Origin: Mycocentrospora acerina
Lineage: Eukaryota > Ascomycota > Dothideomycetes > Pleosporales
Assembly (NCBI GenBank): GCA_022701365.1
Contig: JAKUHH010000040.1
Coordinates: 496,001 to 560,000, forward strand
Length of the DNA stretch: 64,000 nt
Direction of reading: 5' to 3'
Shown here: piece after piece, positions 33,596 through 44,594 of the stretch
How the letters are laid out: the number at the start of each line of letters is the position of its first letter
How positions within the stretch are numbered: position 1 is the first letter of the stretch
The notes under the pieces: generated by a model
What the model saw: only the letters and a program-made list of their open reading frames with translations
Database searches by the model: none
Told to the model about the DNA's origin: nothing
Program-made: the position numbers and the translations under genes

Positions 33596-33991
33596 GCGGA
33601 GTGAGATGGTACCAAAAAAAAAGAGCATATGTTTATGGCGTTTTAGGGGCATGGTTTTCACGACCTGATGATAGATAGATGGGCAGTCGAATGTACCTTG
33701 CAGTGGAAAACTGTAAGGTAGACGAGCAGACAGACAGACAGACAAGCGACGAGATACCAAATGCAATTTAACCTGCACATGAATGATTACTCCGCCGTCT
33801 TTTTACATGGTTGATGGCTATCTTTTTCTTTTCGTGCTGGTCCCTATGTTGCTTCCTTCCACCTCAGTCCGTCTGCCTACTGACGACAACGACAATAGCA
33901 GTGACCACCATAACCACCCTGATCGCAAATCCAGCCGTCAATCCCACGCACCCACACAACACACCAGCAGCGCTGTGCGACGCAAAGAAGA

Positions 33992-34011
33992 AGAGAGAGA
34001 GAGAGAGAGAA
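33992..34011. repeat. (GA)n microsatellite
   Basis: About ten AG dinucleotides embedded in a longer purine-only tract (33984-34032). Confidence 0.9.
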
Positions 34012-34343
34012 GAAGAAGAGGAAGAAAAAAGGAGCCAGACACAAAAACACTCATGCCACAACGTCGGAAAAACAAAAGGAAGGAAGGAATTAAAAAAAAA
34101 TCTTCATTTTCAAGTAAAAGAACGGAAGACCAAACTCACAGTTCATATTATCTTACCCTTCCCAAAACACACACATATACGTTTGCACTTTTTATTTTTA
34201 CGTGATTTATGCGTGCACGTTTTAAAAAAAAATTTAAAAGTAAAAAGGGATAGGGGTGCCCAAAAAAAAGCGAGCGGGCGAAAATGCGTCAAGTAGGGGA
34301 GAAGGAGACTATTTCCATTTAGGAGAGAGAGAGAAAAAAAAAA

Positions 34344-34564
34344 GGGGGGGGGGGGGGGGGGNNNNNNNNNNNNNNNNNNNNNNNNNNNNNNNNNNNNNNN
34401 NNNNNNNNNNNNNNNNNNNNNNNNNNNNNNNNNNNNNNNNNNNNNNNNNNNNNNNNNNNNNNNNNNNNNNNNNNNNNNNNNNNNNNNNNNNNNNNNNNNN
34501 NNNNNNNNNNNNNNNNNNNNNNNNNNNNNNNNNNNNNNNNNNNNGGGGGGGGGGGGGGGGGGGG
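34344..34564. other. Assembly gap flanked by poly-G
   Basis: 183 N at 34362-34544, bordered by 18 G on the left and 20 G on the right. The true sequence is unknown. See finding. Confidence 0.95.
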
Positions 34565-35046
34565 CAAGGCTTTGAGATTCCAGTAGAGCGACGTAGAGAA
34601 TAAAAGACAAGTCTCATGAAGGGATTTTTGAAATTTTTGTGCGGAAAAAAAAAGGCAGGAGTTTCCATGGTGAAGGGGGAGGGCGGGGACTAGATGGAGG
34701 AAGGAAGGTTGGGGGGGTTTGGAAAAGAAAGCTTTTGCAGAAGGTGGTGAAAGGTAGTGTAATAAGGGGGGATGGGAATGGGAATGGGAGAAAGATATAG
34801 TTGGATGGGGTGTTCTGGGTAATGTGTTCTCGCAGAAGAGAAGAGAAGACAGGAGAATACAACAGAGGAGCGGATAGGAAAAGGAACAAAAGATGTAAAC
34901 AGTGATATGAATCGAAAGAGAAGAAGGAAGGAAGCATGACTTTCAATGGGTATATTCAACTCAATGTCATCACTATGCTCTCACGCAATGCTTTTGGAGT
35001 CCTACCACTCAACGCCCAACGCCTATCGTACAAGCCCTACGTTTGT

Positions 35047-38000
35047 CTATCCGTCTAGCACTCCGCTTTCCTTCAGACTCCTGAATAGCTCGGGCTCGAG
35101 GAACTTGCTGATTGTGACATCCTCGGCGAGACCCTTCCTTCGTCGTGTCTTGAGCACAAAGTCTCTTGCGAGTTGTTGCGCGGTGGCGGGCTCGAGGGGA
35201 CGTGTGGAGATTTCCTTGTCGAGTGGGTCGCCGGGGACAATGGACCAGCGGTCGAAGACAAGGGAGAGGGAAACTTGGCCTTGGGTATGAATCTGTGGTA
35301 GTGTTAGTGAGTAGTTTACAGATGGATGTACTTGAGAATGAACTTACCCTGAGATCGGTCTCGAAACCGAAAGAGTCAATCACTGGAATGAGACCTCGGA
35401 CGTTGTACAGCGGCGTACCGGCAATCGGGCCATCTTGCAGGACGTGTCCTCGCCTTCGGGCAAGAACCGTATATAGACTGCTCTTGGTATCTGCGGGACC
35501 GGTCATACTGCATGCGTAGACGGGCTCCATCAGCCTCGGACTCGCCATCAGGAAACTCGAGTAGCATGCACGTCGACTGGTAGGGATGATTTGACCGCCT
35601 CCACGGAAGATGGCTTCAGGAGCGAGCTCGACGTCTGTAATGCGGAACTTTGTATTGCGAATGGGCTCTTCGCAAAGAGGACCTTCACGCGTTGCCCAGC
35701 TGAAACCTTGCCGTAAGGTATCGCGGACTGTGCGGAGAGTCTTCGTGTCGACCTCGGAGGGAAGTGTATCGTTTTGCAGGATGTTCGCTCCCATGTCGTC
35801 TGGCCCAAAAGCCCAAATGTTGCGCGACGCGAGCAGATCGTATCCGTAATTCTCTTCGAAAAACTTGCCAACCACACGTACGGGATCTTTGATGTTCACT
35901 TTGCCAGCTTCAATGTCCTCCGCGATACCTGGATCCAGTGGCTCGGCAATCATGGTGAGTTTGTTCTTCTTGTTTGGTGTAAGGGCGTAGCATTTGATCG
36001 CGGACATTTCAACAACAGTTTCACAGAATCGAGTAACCGGGTCGGAGACCTTGATCTCCATATCAGCATACAACCGTCGCAGATCGTGCAATACACAGTC
36101 CATGTACAGTTCGCCTGTACCGAGCACAACGTGCTCTCCTGACTCTTCGACCTTTGTGGTGATGAGCGGGTAGGACTTGTTGATCTTACGGAGGCCGTCC
36201 AGCATCTTGGGAAGTTCAGAGGGGTTAATGGGTTCTACGGCGACCTTGAAGACGGACTCGAAGAAATGGCGGATGGGTCGGAAGATGTAGGCATCTTCAT
36301 CATCGGGAAGCTTCGAAGCCACGATTGTTGCCGTCTTGACAATCGAGTTGTCAACGCCGCCGAGCAAGACCCAGTTACCTGCCGGAACACCGCTGACCGG
36401 GATGTTGTATCTCGACTGGGCTATCCATGTGTCTGTTACTGTCGCAACGACCATGTCTTCCTCGTCTTCGAGCGTGTAGCCTTCGCCGAGCACACGCACA
36501 GATTGCGGCGACTTGGCGATACCACTCAGGACTCGCCCCAAGGCAGTAAACGACTTTGCGTCTGTTGCGTTGAAGAGCTTCGTGACGTGGATAACCAAAG
36601 GTCCATCCTGGTCGCACTTCTCCATTGCCTCGGCAGTCTTTGTGTCCAAGGGCCCTGTGTAGTGTCTCTGGAGCAGTCGCTTCGCGCCTTCCGTGGGCGA
36701 TGGGATGTGTTGTGTGACCATGTCGACGAATCCGAGAGAGGGTCCAAAGTACTGCTGGCACACCAATCGCATGAGCTCCTTTGCGTCTGTCTTGTACTCT
36801 GAGGGCTTCAGTCGTATGCCCAAAGCCTCGAGAGTGTCCTTGAGATCGGCCGAGCTCTCGCTGAGCGTGTGAGAGTAGATTTTGTAGACGGGCTCCAGAA
36901 TCCAGTGCACAAACGAACGCTGTGCACCTTCCTCCTGTGCCTTGCGGCTGAATTTGCGGCTGCCTGGGTTGTAGAAGATGTCGCCCCACAGTCGCATGGC
37001 GAACTTGTCCACATCCAGACCCTTCAACGGCACACCGAATCCAGGAAGTTTGGTGGGTCCAGGGTAGAAGTCGGCGTACATTTTGGCAAACGACTGGATC
37101 GTGAAGCACCAGCGCATGCTCGTACAGGCGAAAGCGACGTTGCCCTTTTCGGGGCTGAGGCGTCTGCTCTCGCCGCGCCCTGGGATGGTGTTCTCGATGA
37201 CGGTGTTGACCTCCTCGATTACGTGCTTGATCTTGAAGTAGGCGTCCTTGGGTGGGAGCTTCAGTTCGAGGATCAGGCGGTCCATCTTGTTGATGACCAA
37301 TGTCAGAGGCAGGTCCTCGAGCACGGCGTGCTTGATAATCAGCTCCGTGTTGACCTGCACGCCCTCGACCACGTCGACTACCAAAACCACACCATCGACC
37401 AGGCGCAACGACGCTGCCACTTCGTCGGCAAAGTTTACGTGTCCGGGAGTGTCGAGAATGTTGAAGAGATGCGACTTGAGCTTGGTGTTTTGCAGGACCA
37501 GGCTCATGGGCGCGGCCTTGATGGACAGGCCCCGCTCACGCTCGAGCACGTGTACGTCGGTGTATCGCAGCTGCTCCTCGCGCTGGCGGCCCTTTTTGCT
37601 GTCGAGGCGGTCCTGGATGTCGTGCGTCTCCATGACCAGCATGTCCATGAAGGCGGTTTTTCCATGGTGCAGGTGTCCCGCAATGGCAATGTTGCGGATC
37701 TGGTCAGGGAAGTTCATCAGGTCCGTCAGCAGCTCGCGCGAGTGGTGCACGGGCGGCAGGTCGGCCTCTTGGGCAATGAACTTTTTCTGAACAACGGGGG
37801 CGATGATGGGCTGAGCCAGCGACTGCGTGTCCTCCTCCTGCACCAGCACCTCGACGTCGGGGCCGTAGACATCAGAGGCCGAGGGGTAGTACTGCTTGTC
37901 TTCGTGGAGGACGACGGCGTTGGAGGGCCCCTCGTCGACGCGCATCAGCTGGCCATGGTTGGCGTCGGCGTCGTCGTCGTCATTGTCGTCGTCGTCGGCG

Positions 38001-38163
38001 TCCAGCACGTAGGCGTCGGCGGCGTCGGCGTCGGCGTTGGACTGGACATCGTCGTCGGACTCGGCTTCCCCAATAAAATTCCCGAATCTGGATGGGGTCA
38101 GTGGCGCGGCGCGGCGGGGCGGGACGGGCAGGGTGAAACTCACTCGTCGTAGAGGTCGTCCAT
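35047..38163 (-). CDS. SNU114: U5 snRNP GTPase Snu114 (EF-2-like)
   Basis: Spliceosomal GTPase that controls Brr2 during activation and disassembly. The model is complement(join(35047..35292, 35348..38087, 38144..38163)), 1001 aa. Exon 1 is 20 nt and joins to give MDDLYDEFGNFIGEAESDDD, the standard start. An acidic N-terminal region (to about 60) is followed by the GTP-binding domain: AGHLHHGKT (143-151), DTPGHVNF and INKMDRLI. EF-2-like domains II-V follow, with SVFKVAVEPINPSELPKMLDGLRKINKSYP and AFGPDDMGANIL. The C-terminal exon ends GVLDG. Very long open frames on the opposite strand (for example 36869-38152) are GC-driven shadows. It is head-to-head with ERG10. Confidence 0.96.
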
Positions 38164-38515
38164 GGCTGCGGGTGGACGTGAGGAACGGCGACGCGATGAT
38201 GCGCGGCGAGCTCGAAGCTATCCGCAAAAGTTCCAGGCTTGGCGGCAGTGCTAGCGCCAGACGGGCGGTGAGCGAGCGAAAGTCGGACGGGGACAGGGAT
38301 GCGGCCGCGAGCGCGATCTATGCCGCAAAGACGAGTGGCAGCATATTTCACAACTCGCTGTTCATAAAGGGCCGCCCTTGCTGAGCTGGTGTGGAGTAGT
38401 TTGTTGAACGTGCCATTCTTCCTCGTCTTCTTCGTCTTCTCCTCCTCCCCGTCAACATCACCACCCACAACACCGTCGCCATCCCCATCACCGTTCCCAC
38501 TCCCCCACCACCACC
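38164..38515. promoter_or_regulatory. Shared divergent promoter, SNU114 / ERG10
   Basis: 352 bp between divergent starts. The ERG10-proximal part (38405-38515) is a pyrimidine-rich CT/CAC tract typical of strong fungal promoters. Confidence 0.6.
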
Positions 38516-40202
38516 ATGTCGTCCCTCCCGCCCGTCTACATTGTGTCTGCCGCCCGCACGCCCACGGGCATGTTCTTGGGGTATGTTTTTGCCCGCGAGG
38601 GGTACTCACCCTATTCCCCGTGCTCGCCCTGCTCACCACACGCAGCTCCCTCTCGAGCCTGACGGCTGTCCAGCTGGGTGCCCACGCCATCAAAGGTGCG
38701 TAGTTTAGTTTGTGTGCTCACGTGCATGGCAGTCATCATGGCAATCATCATGGCAGTCATCATGGCAGTCATCATGGCAGCCATCGTGGCAGCCATCACG
38801 TCAATGTCAATGTCAATGGCAGCGATGCTGTCCACGTGCATGGCAGTCATCACGCCAACATCCATGGCAGTCGTCACATCAATGTCAATGACAGTGACGA
38901 CAACAACAACAACAGCAGTGACACAACAAACTAACACACGTGTCCAGCTGCCGTCGAGCGCTCCGGCATCCAGGCCAGCGAGGTGCAGGAGGTGTTTGTG
39001 GGCAATGTGCTCTCTGCCAAGTAAGATATTCACACACCCGTCCACCCATACCTACACCCACATGTATACATATACACATGTAAATATGTGTGTATATATT
39101 TAATATATATACATGTACGTGCAACACAACTAACACCCCCAGCCTCGGCCAGAACCCCGCCCGCCAGTGTGCCATTGGCGCTGGCCTGCCCGAGTCGACC
39201 ATTGCAACCACCATCAACAAGGTCTGCGCCTCGTCCATCAAGGCCCTCATCATCGGCGCCCAGACCATCATCACCGGCAATGCCGACGTCGTCGTCGCCG
39301 CCGGTACCGAGAGCATGTCCAACACGCCCCACTACCTGCCCAACATGAGGAACGGCGCAAAGTTTGGCGACCAGTCGCTGGTCGACGGCGTGCTCAAGGA
39401 CGGCCTCACCGACGCATACAAGAAGGAGCACATGGGCCTGCAGGGCGAGGAGTGCGCAGACGACCACAGCTTCACCCGCGAGGACCAGGACGAATACTGC
39501 ATCCGCTCCTACAAAAAGGCCATTGCCGCCCACGAGGCTGGCCTGTTCAAGACGGAGATTGTCCCCATTGAGGTGCCCGTTGGACGCGGCAAGCCTCCGG
39601 TTGTCGTGGACCGTGACGATGAGCCCAAGAACGTGAGTCGACTCTCTCTACCCATCACTGCTTTACTTGATACTAACACCCCCCAGTTCAACGAGTCCAA
39701 GACACGCACCCTGCGCTCCTCATTCAAAAAGGACGGCACCGTCACTGCCGCCAACGCCTCCCCGCTCTCCGACGGCGCTGCTGCCCTCGTCCTCGCCTCG
39801 GAAGCCTACGTCAAGGCCCACAACCTCAAGCCCATTGGCAAGATCCTCGGCTGGGGCGACGCAGAGCAGAACCCCTCCAAGTTCACCACTACCCCCGCTC
39901 TCGCCATGCCCAAGGCCTTAAAGCACGCCGGCATCGAGCTCTCCGCCGTCGACGCCTTTGAGATTAACGAGGCCTTTAGCGTCGTTGCCCTCTCCAACAT
40001 GAAGCTCTTGGGCATCACCGAGGACAAGGTCAACATCCACGGCGGTGCTGTTGCGCTCGGTCACGCTCTGGGTGCTTCAGGTGCTAGAATCACAACCACC
40101 CTCCTCAGTGTGCTAAGGGAAAAGAATGGCAAGATTGGATGCGCTGGTATCTGCAACGGCGGTGGTGGTGCTTCCGCTATTGTCATTGAGTCGCTGCAGT
40201 AG
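38516..40202 (+). CDS. ERG10: Acetyl-CoA C-acetyltransferase (thiolase)
   Basis: Condenses two acetyl-CoA to acetoacetyl-CoA, the first step toward mevalonate and ergosterol. The model is join(38516..38580, 38646..38695, 38948..39020, 39143..39632, 39687..40202), 397 aa. The catalytic Cys91 is in NKVCASSIKALI. The second catalytic set is the His in GGAVALGHALGASG (about 353) and the Cys in GCAGICNGGGGAS. NEAFSVVALSNMKLLGI is the thiolase family block. The length, ending ESLQ without a peroxisomal SKL, favours the cytosolic Erg10 type. A mitochondrial ACAT would need an N-terminal presequence, which is absent. Introns 3 and 4 are unusually repetitive (see repeat entries). Confidence 0.94.
38725..38930. 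repeat. 12-bp minisatellite in ERG10 intron
   Basis: Six tandem 12-bp units close to CATGGCAGTCAT fill 38725-38796. Diverged copies and a (GTCAATG/TCAATG)n stretch continue to about 38900, ending in (ACA)n near 38900-38912. The array lies wholly inside the 252-nt intron 3. In one frame it reads as (GSHH)n-like sequence, but the splice sites on both sides and the ERG10 phase show it is intronic. Confidence 0.85.
39053..39121. repeat. Alternating TA/CA-rich tract in ERG10 intron 4
   Basis: The stretch from about 39059 to 39118 is largely alternating purine-pyrimidine (ACATGTATACATATACACATG and similar, then TATATATTTAATATATATAC). It contains several short palindromes. Confidence 0.7.
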
Positions 40203-40941
40203 ATACCCTAATGTGCTGACGCTGTTGCTGACGCGTAATGAGAGATGACGAATAAAAGTAATTTGACGCAATTGTCGCAATCTTCAAAATGCCTCTGCAA
40301 GTTTCGCATCCTTTCTATAAATTACAATTAATCCAGAATGTACCAAAACATTTTTTTATATTCTAGCAAAAATAACAACATGTACAACTAAATGTGCATG
40401 CACAGCTACTGTAGAAATCTCGGAACCCAACCCCCAAGCAAACGTGACGTGCGCGTTTCACATCCGACTTCGCAAGCACCAACCACCAACCACCATCCCT
40501 GCAACCCCCAATCCCAACCACATGCCGTTTCACCCGCGCGCCAACAATCCGCGCTCCAGCAGCGCCCACGGCCCAGCAATGTCCGTGAAACATTGCCCTG
40601 GTGGTCAAACATACGGCCAGTCCTATGTGCTGGGGTCCAAGGCCGCCTGGCTGGTGGGCGCAGGGTGAGGTACTCTGCGGGTAGTGGGGTCGACTATGAC
40701 TTGAGGGAAATGAGGGTATAGTAGTGAAATAGGGTACACGGGGTATATAGGTATTGTCTTGTTCTGCTCTGTTTTTGAGGGACTTTTGGATACAAGTGAA
40801 TAGGAGAAAGAGAGGTGTTGGTATTGTATTGTATTGTATTGTGTTGTGCTGTACTCTGCATTGTGTTGTGTGTTGATTTCTATATCCACTCTTTTTTTTT
40901 ATACATTCATTCATTCATTCAATTCACCTCGCGTCTTGACG
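40203..40941. other. Spacer and GH16 promoter with short repeats
   Basis: ERG10 3' region then GH16 upstream region. It contains (GTATT)4 at about 40821-40840 and (CATT)4 at 40905-40920, the latter just 20 bp before the GH16 ATG. Open frames here are not supported. Confidence 0.6.
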
Positions 40942-42746
40942 ATGCGCTTTTCATCCCTCGTTTTGGCCGCGACCTTTTGCGGACTAAGCATAGCTGGTTA
41001 TGTCTTGGAGGATGATTACATGACGGACTTCTATGGGAATTTCGACTTCTTTTCAGACAAGGATCCGACAAATGGTAGCTTTTTTTGGTTCTATAGCTAT
41101 CCTTAATTGAATGCTAACCAGTACCATCAGGCTTTGTCAAGTATGTTGACGAATCAACCGCCCGCCAGTCAAACCTCATCAACAATTCCACAACTTCATC
41201 AGTACAATGGGGTGTAGACTCGTCGAACAAAACACCAAACGGCCGCCCGAGTGTACGCATCCACAGCAAGAAGACATACACGCACGGCCTCGTAGTGCTC
41301 GACGTAGCACACATGCCGTTTGGCTGCGGAACCTGGCCAGCCTTCTGGATGCTCGGCCCAGACTGGCCTTCCAGCGGAGAAATCGACATTCTTGAGGGCG
41401 TCAACGACCAAACCCAGAACGGTATGACACTCCACACGGGCCCAAACTGCAAAATCGGCTCCGACACAAGTCTCTTCGCTGGCGACGTGACCACCCCTAA
41501 CTGCGACGTTGAAGCCCATGGGCAGGACAAGAACGTCGGATGCTCGATCAAAGACCCCTCGACGTCAAGCTACGGCGCGGGCCTCAACGCCATCAACGGC
41601 GGTGTCTTTGCCACAGAATGGACCAGCGACGCAATCAGCGTGTACTTTTTCCCTCGGGATTCCATCCCAGACGATGTCCTCGGCGATGCGCCAGATCCCA
41701 GCTCATGGGGGATGCCATCGGCAAAATTCACCGGCGGCTGCGACATTGCGAATACGTTCAAGGACCACCAGATTGTGTTTGACACGACCTTTTGTGGGGA
41801 TTGGGCTGGTGTCATGTGGGAAAAGGGGTCGTGCACGAAGAAGGCGGCGACGTGTGAGGAGTGGGTGCGGGATAACCCAGAGGCGTTTGCTGACGCGTAT
41901 TGGGAGGTTAATGCACTCAAGGTGTACAAGACGAGTGGAGAGGATGAGCCGGCGGTGCCGAGTGTGAGCAGTCGTGTTTCGACCCCGGTACCGGTTCCTA
42001 CCAAGACGACGGCGTCAGTGTCGACAGGGAAATCAAGTGCCTACCCCGTTGTGCCTGTACCGACAAAATCCAAGACGGCGGGTCCTATTCCTACGTCCTC
42101 GTCTGCGGTTGGCGTCTCTACTTCAAAGACTACCAGTTCTGGACGTCCAGTCTCACCCTCCCAGACCGTTGCGATCCCTACCTCGGAAACAGCGCGAACA
42201 ACCACCTCCCGTACACCATCGTCACCATCACCACCGGTCCTCGCATCCTCTGCCCTACCAAGCATTCCAGTCTCATCCCTCGCCCCAACAACCACCCTCT
42301 CCCACTCAGCAGCACCCTCGACCAAACCCGCCGCCGCCCCCACAGGCCGCATGTCCGGCTTCCAATGGCCCCAAGCCAACCAGCAACAACAACCCCTCGC
42401 CACAAACACCCCACAGCCCGCAAGCCCAACCCGCGGCCCCTCTACTTCCATATCCGCCTCCCCTTCTACGCAAACAAGCTCCCTCCTCGCCACCCCCTCC
42501 CTCCCACAAAACAACATCCAAGCCCCCATCCCCACTTCAACTTCCACCTCGCCCATCCCACCAAACGTCGAGATCAAAACAATCTACGAAACTGTCTATG
42601 TAACCGCGCCCGTTGCGACTGTTACGGCGACGGCAACAGCGATAGACCTGCCAGATGGTGCGGAAACGGAGAAGAAACGCGCAAAGAGGCATGTGGAGGA
42701 GCAGAAGAGGAAGAGGGGCTTTGGCAGGGGGCATGCGAGGTTGTGA
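40942..42746 (+). CDS. Secreted GH16 family glucanase with Ser/Thr/Pro-rich tail
   Basis: Probable endo-1,3(4)-beta-glucanase acting on cell-wall or external glucans. The model is join(40942..41074, 41131..42746), 582 aa. A signal peptide spans about residues 1-19 (MRFSSLVLAATFCGLSIAG). The GH16 catalytic motif is GEIDILEG with nucleophile Glu128, Asp130 and acid/base Glu133. Supporting blocks are HMPFGCGTWPAFWMLGPDWP before it and GLNAINGGVFATEWTSDAISVYFFPR after it. The catalytic domain ends near residue 310. A long Ser/Thr/Pro-rich region follows (about 315-535) and is expected to be heavily O-glycosylated. The C-terminus is a basic tail (KKRAKRHVEEQKRKRGFGRGHARL) and not a hydrophobic GPI signal. 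The exact substrate cannot be read from sequence. Confidence 0.88.
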
Positions 42747-42786
42747 TTTACTGTGCTGATGAGGAAAGAGAAGGAGAGTGAGAGGA

Positions 42787-42821
<35 letters not shown>

Positions 42822-43179
42822 AGGATAGAACTTCAGTGTGCGCAAAATACCCCCCTTTTTTTTCTTTCCTTCTTCTTTTGTTTAGATTTTCTCAGTGTAG
42901 AAAATTCTAGCACTTGTTTTCTTCTTCTTCTTCGTCAATGGGTCGAGTTAAAGTCTTTTGTATATATCATTCAATTTTACTGCTGGGTGGTATCTTGAAA
43001 TATTTATGCAACGCCACGCCGCCTTGCTTAATTGTGCTGAATGTTCGACTTCATCTTTCGTCATGGTATATCATGTCGTGTCTGAGTATTGACTGTCTTG
43101 CAATCTATCCGTGTGGTGTCTCATTCATTTTACATGATTATATTCTATACTTTGCCCAAGACTTCCATCAAAGCATATC
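42747..43179. other. Spacer, GH16 3' region to tRNA
   Basis: Holds the (AG)n microsatellite and pyrimidine runs. No gene is seen. Confidence 0.5.
42789..42817. repeat. (AG)n microsatellite
   Basis: About fourteen AG dinucleotides in the 3' region of the GH16 gene. Confidence 0.92.
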
Positions 43180-43263
43180 GGGCGCTTGGTCTAGGGGTAT
43201 GATTTTCGCTTCGCATTATCTAATGTCTGTGAAAGGTCGTGGGTTCAATTCCCACAGCGTCCA
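43180..43263 (+). tRNA. tRNA-Ala (anticodon CGC) with 12-nt intron
   Basis: The acceptor stem GGGCGCT pairs with AGCGTCC and leaves discriminator A at 43263. The third pair is G3:U70, the identity element of alanine tRNAs. Box A (TGGTCTAGGGG) and box B (GGTTCAATTCC) are present. The anticodon stem TTCGC (43205-43209) pairs with GTGAA (43229-43233, one G:U). The loop is TTCGCA plus T, interrupted by an intron TTATCTAATGTC at 43216-43227, directly after position 37 as expected for nuclear tRNA introns. The anticodon CGC (43212-43214) reads GCG Ala codons. A T6 run follows. Confidence 0.93.
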
Positions 43264-43269
43264 GCTTTG

Positions 43270-43275
43270 TTTTTT
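43270..43275 (+). terminator. RNA polymerase III terminator
   Basis: A run of six T begins 7 nt after the tRNA 3' end, the usual Pol III stop. Confidence 0.85.
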
Positions 43276-43410
43276 ACTCTTTTGGCTTCGTCCTACTCTC
43301 TGTAATATGTATGATGGGTGGAGTTGGAGAGAGTGGTAATCTTTTTTTTGTGCAGATGAGGAAGGAGGATAGAGAGAGGGGGGGCGATGGATGACCTAAC
43401 ATCATCACCG

Positions 43411-43439
<29 letters not shown>
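43411..43439. repeat. (TC)n microsatellite
   Basis: About fourteen TC dinucleotides between the tRNA and the 3' end of the rhodopsin-like gene. False open frames rich in RERERE come from it. Confidence 0.92.
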
Positions 43440-43442
<3 letters not shown>

Positions 43443-43488
43443 CCAATGGAAAAGATTAAGTATTCTTTTGTATTGCAAATGGTCAAGG

Positions 43489-44552
43489 CTAAGATTTCAT
43501 TTCTAAATCCCGTACCTCTATTTGTAGTTTCCTCGCGCCATTATTCCCAAGTGACACATCGCCCATACCTGTACCCACGTCTTCATACTCATACTCATCC
43601 TTAGCAAATCCCTTCTCCGTATCCCCATCGCCATCCCTACTCCCCTCTCCGCCCCCACTCTCCGGCCTCGTCAACTCGGAAAACTCAATATCCGTCTCCA
43701 CCACTTTTTTAATCCTGCGATTCTCCACAGCATACGACTTTGAAGGCTCCCCCTCGGATTCACTCAGGGGGCTCTGCGTCCATAGACTTCGTACTTTCCT
43801 GCCGAGCGTAGTGCGTGCGAGGTGCTTTATGAATGCGGGGAGGACGGGGAGGCTGGCGGCGGCGAAGCCAAAGGTTAGTTCTGGTTCGGCCCATTTTCCC
43901 ATTTTGGCGCCAAGGTAGGTGTGGTCTGTTGAAGCGTAGAGGAGGACAGAGTAGTAGAGGCGGATGGCGGAGACGGTGCATGCACTGAGTGTGTTAGTAT
44001 TGGAGTTTTTTTTCTTTACATGGAAGAGTTAATAAGGAGTGAATGGATATATGGATGGATGGATGAACAGTGTGGAACAAGGACAAACTCACGCTGCGCC
44101 TAGGGTGAACACAGCACTCAATCCCCACTTCTTCTTCCAATGCATATTCAGCCGCCAGATAAACGGCTGCGGCAACGCCACAGTAATCAAATCACTTGCC
44201 GTGTTCAGGCTCGCGGACACAATGTGTATGAGCAGGTGATCCTTTGCGCACCGCCCGTGAACCCGCGGATCCCACAAGGCGTTGAGAGGGATACATGTCA
44301 GCCATTGGAAGAGGAACAGCGCAGTGTAGAAGACAACGTTGAGTACGAGGAAGAGGTCGATCGTCCACTGCAGGAAGAAGTGAGAGCGTGAGTTGAACTG
44401 GGAGGATACGAAGACGCGGCGGATTTGCAGGATGATGGCGATTTTAAGAGGCGCAGCGACGAGGGCGTACAGTGCGGACGTGATCTGGAAGAGCTGTGAT
44501 GTGGGGGGTGAGTGTTTTTTCTTTCTATTCTTGTAAAGGAGGGGTATCGATC

Positions 44553-44594
<42 letters not shown>

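Larger units (their letters stand above)
33596..35046. other. Convergent spacer rich in simple repeats, with assembly gap
   Basis: The 3' regions of CYS3 (+) and SNU114 (-). It holds a (CAGA)n run (about 33727-33743), a (GA)n run (33992-34011), many A runs and the N gap. Open frames reported across the N block or built of repeats are artefacts. Confidence 0.7.

Noticed and set aside
34143..34668. Open frames crossing the N gap
   Set aside because: The translations are mostly X flanked by poly-Gly or poly-Pro from G runs; they reflect the gap, not a gene.
36869..38152. 427-codon open frame antisense to SNU114
   Set aside because: It mirrors the codon pattern of SNU114 on the other strand, has no domain, and runs across its GTPase domain. 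Similar long antisense frames at 32699-33778 (CYS3), 48391-49257 (PRP16) and 4867-5784 (RSC4) are shadows for the same reason.
38725..38796. CRISPR-like repeat array
   Set aside because: Units are directly tandem without spacers, and the genome is fungal; it is a minisatellite.
38710..38934. GSHH-repeat open frame
   Set aside because: It lies wholly inside ERG10 intron 3, between well-supported splice sites; the ERG10 frame itself meets TAG right after the donor.
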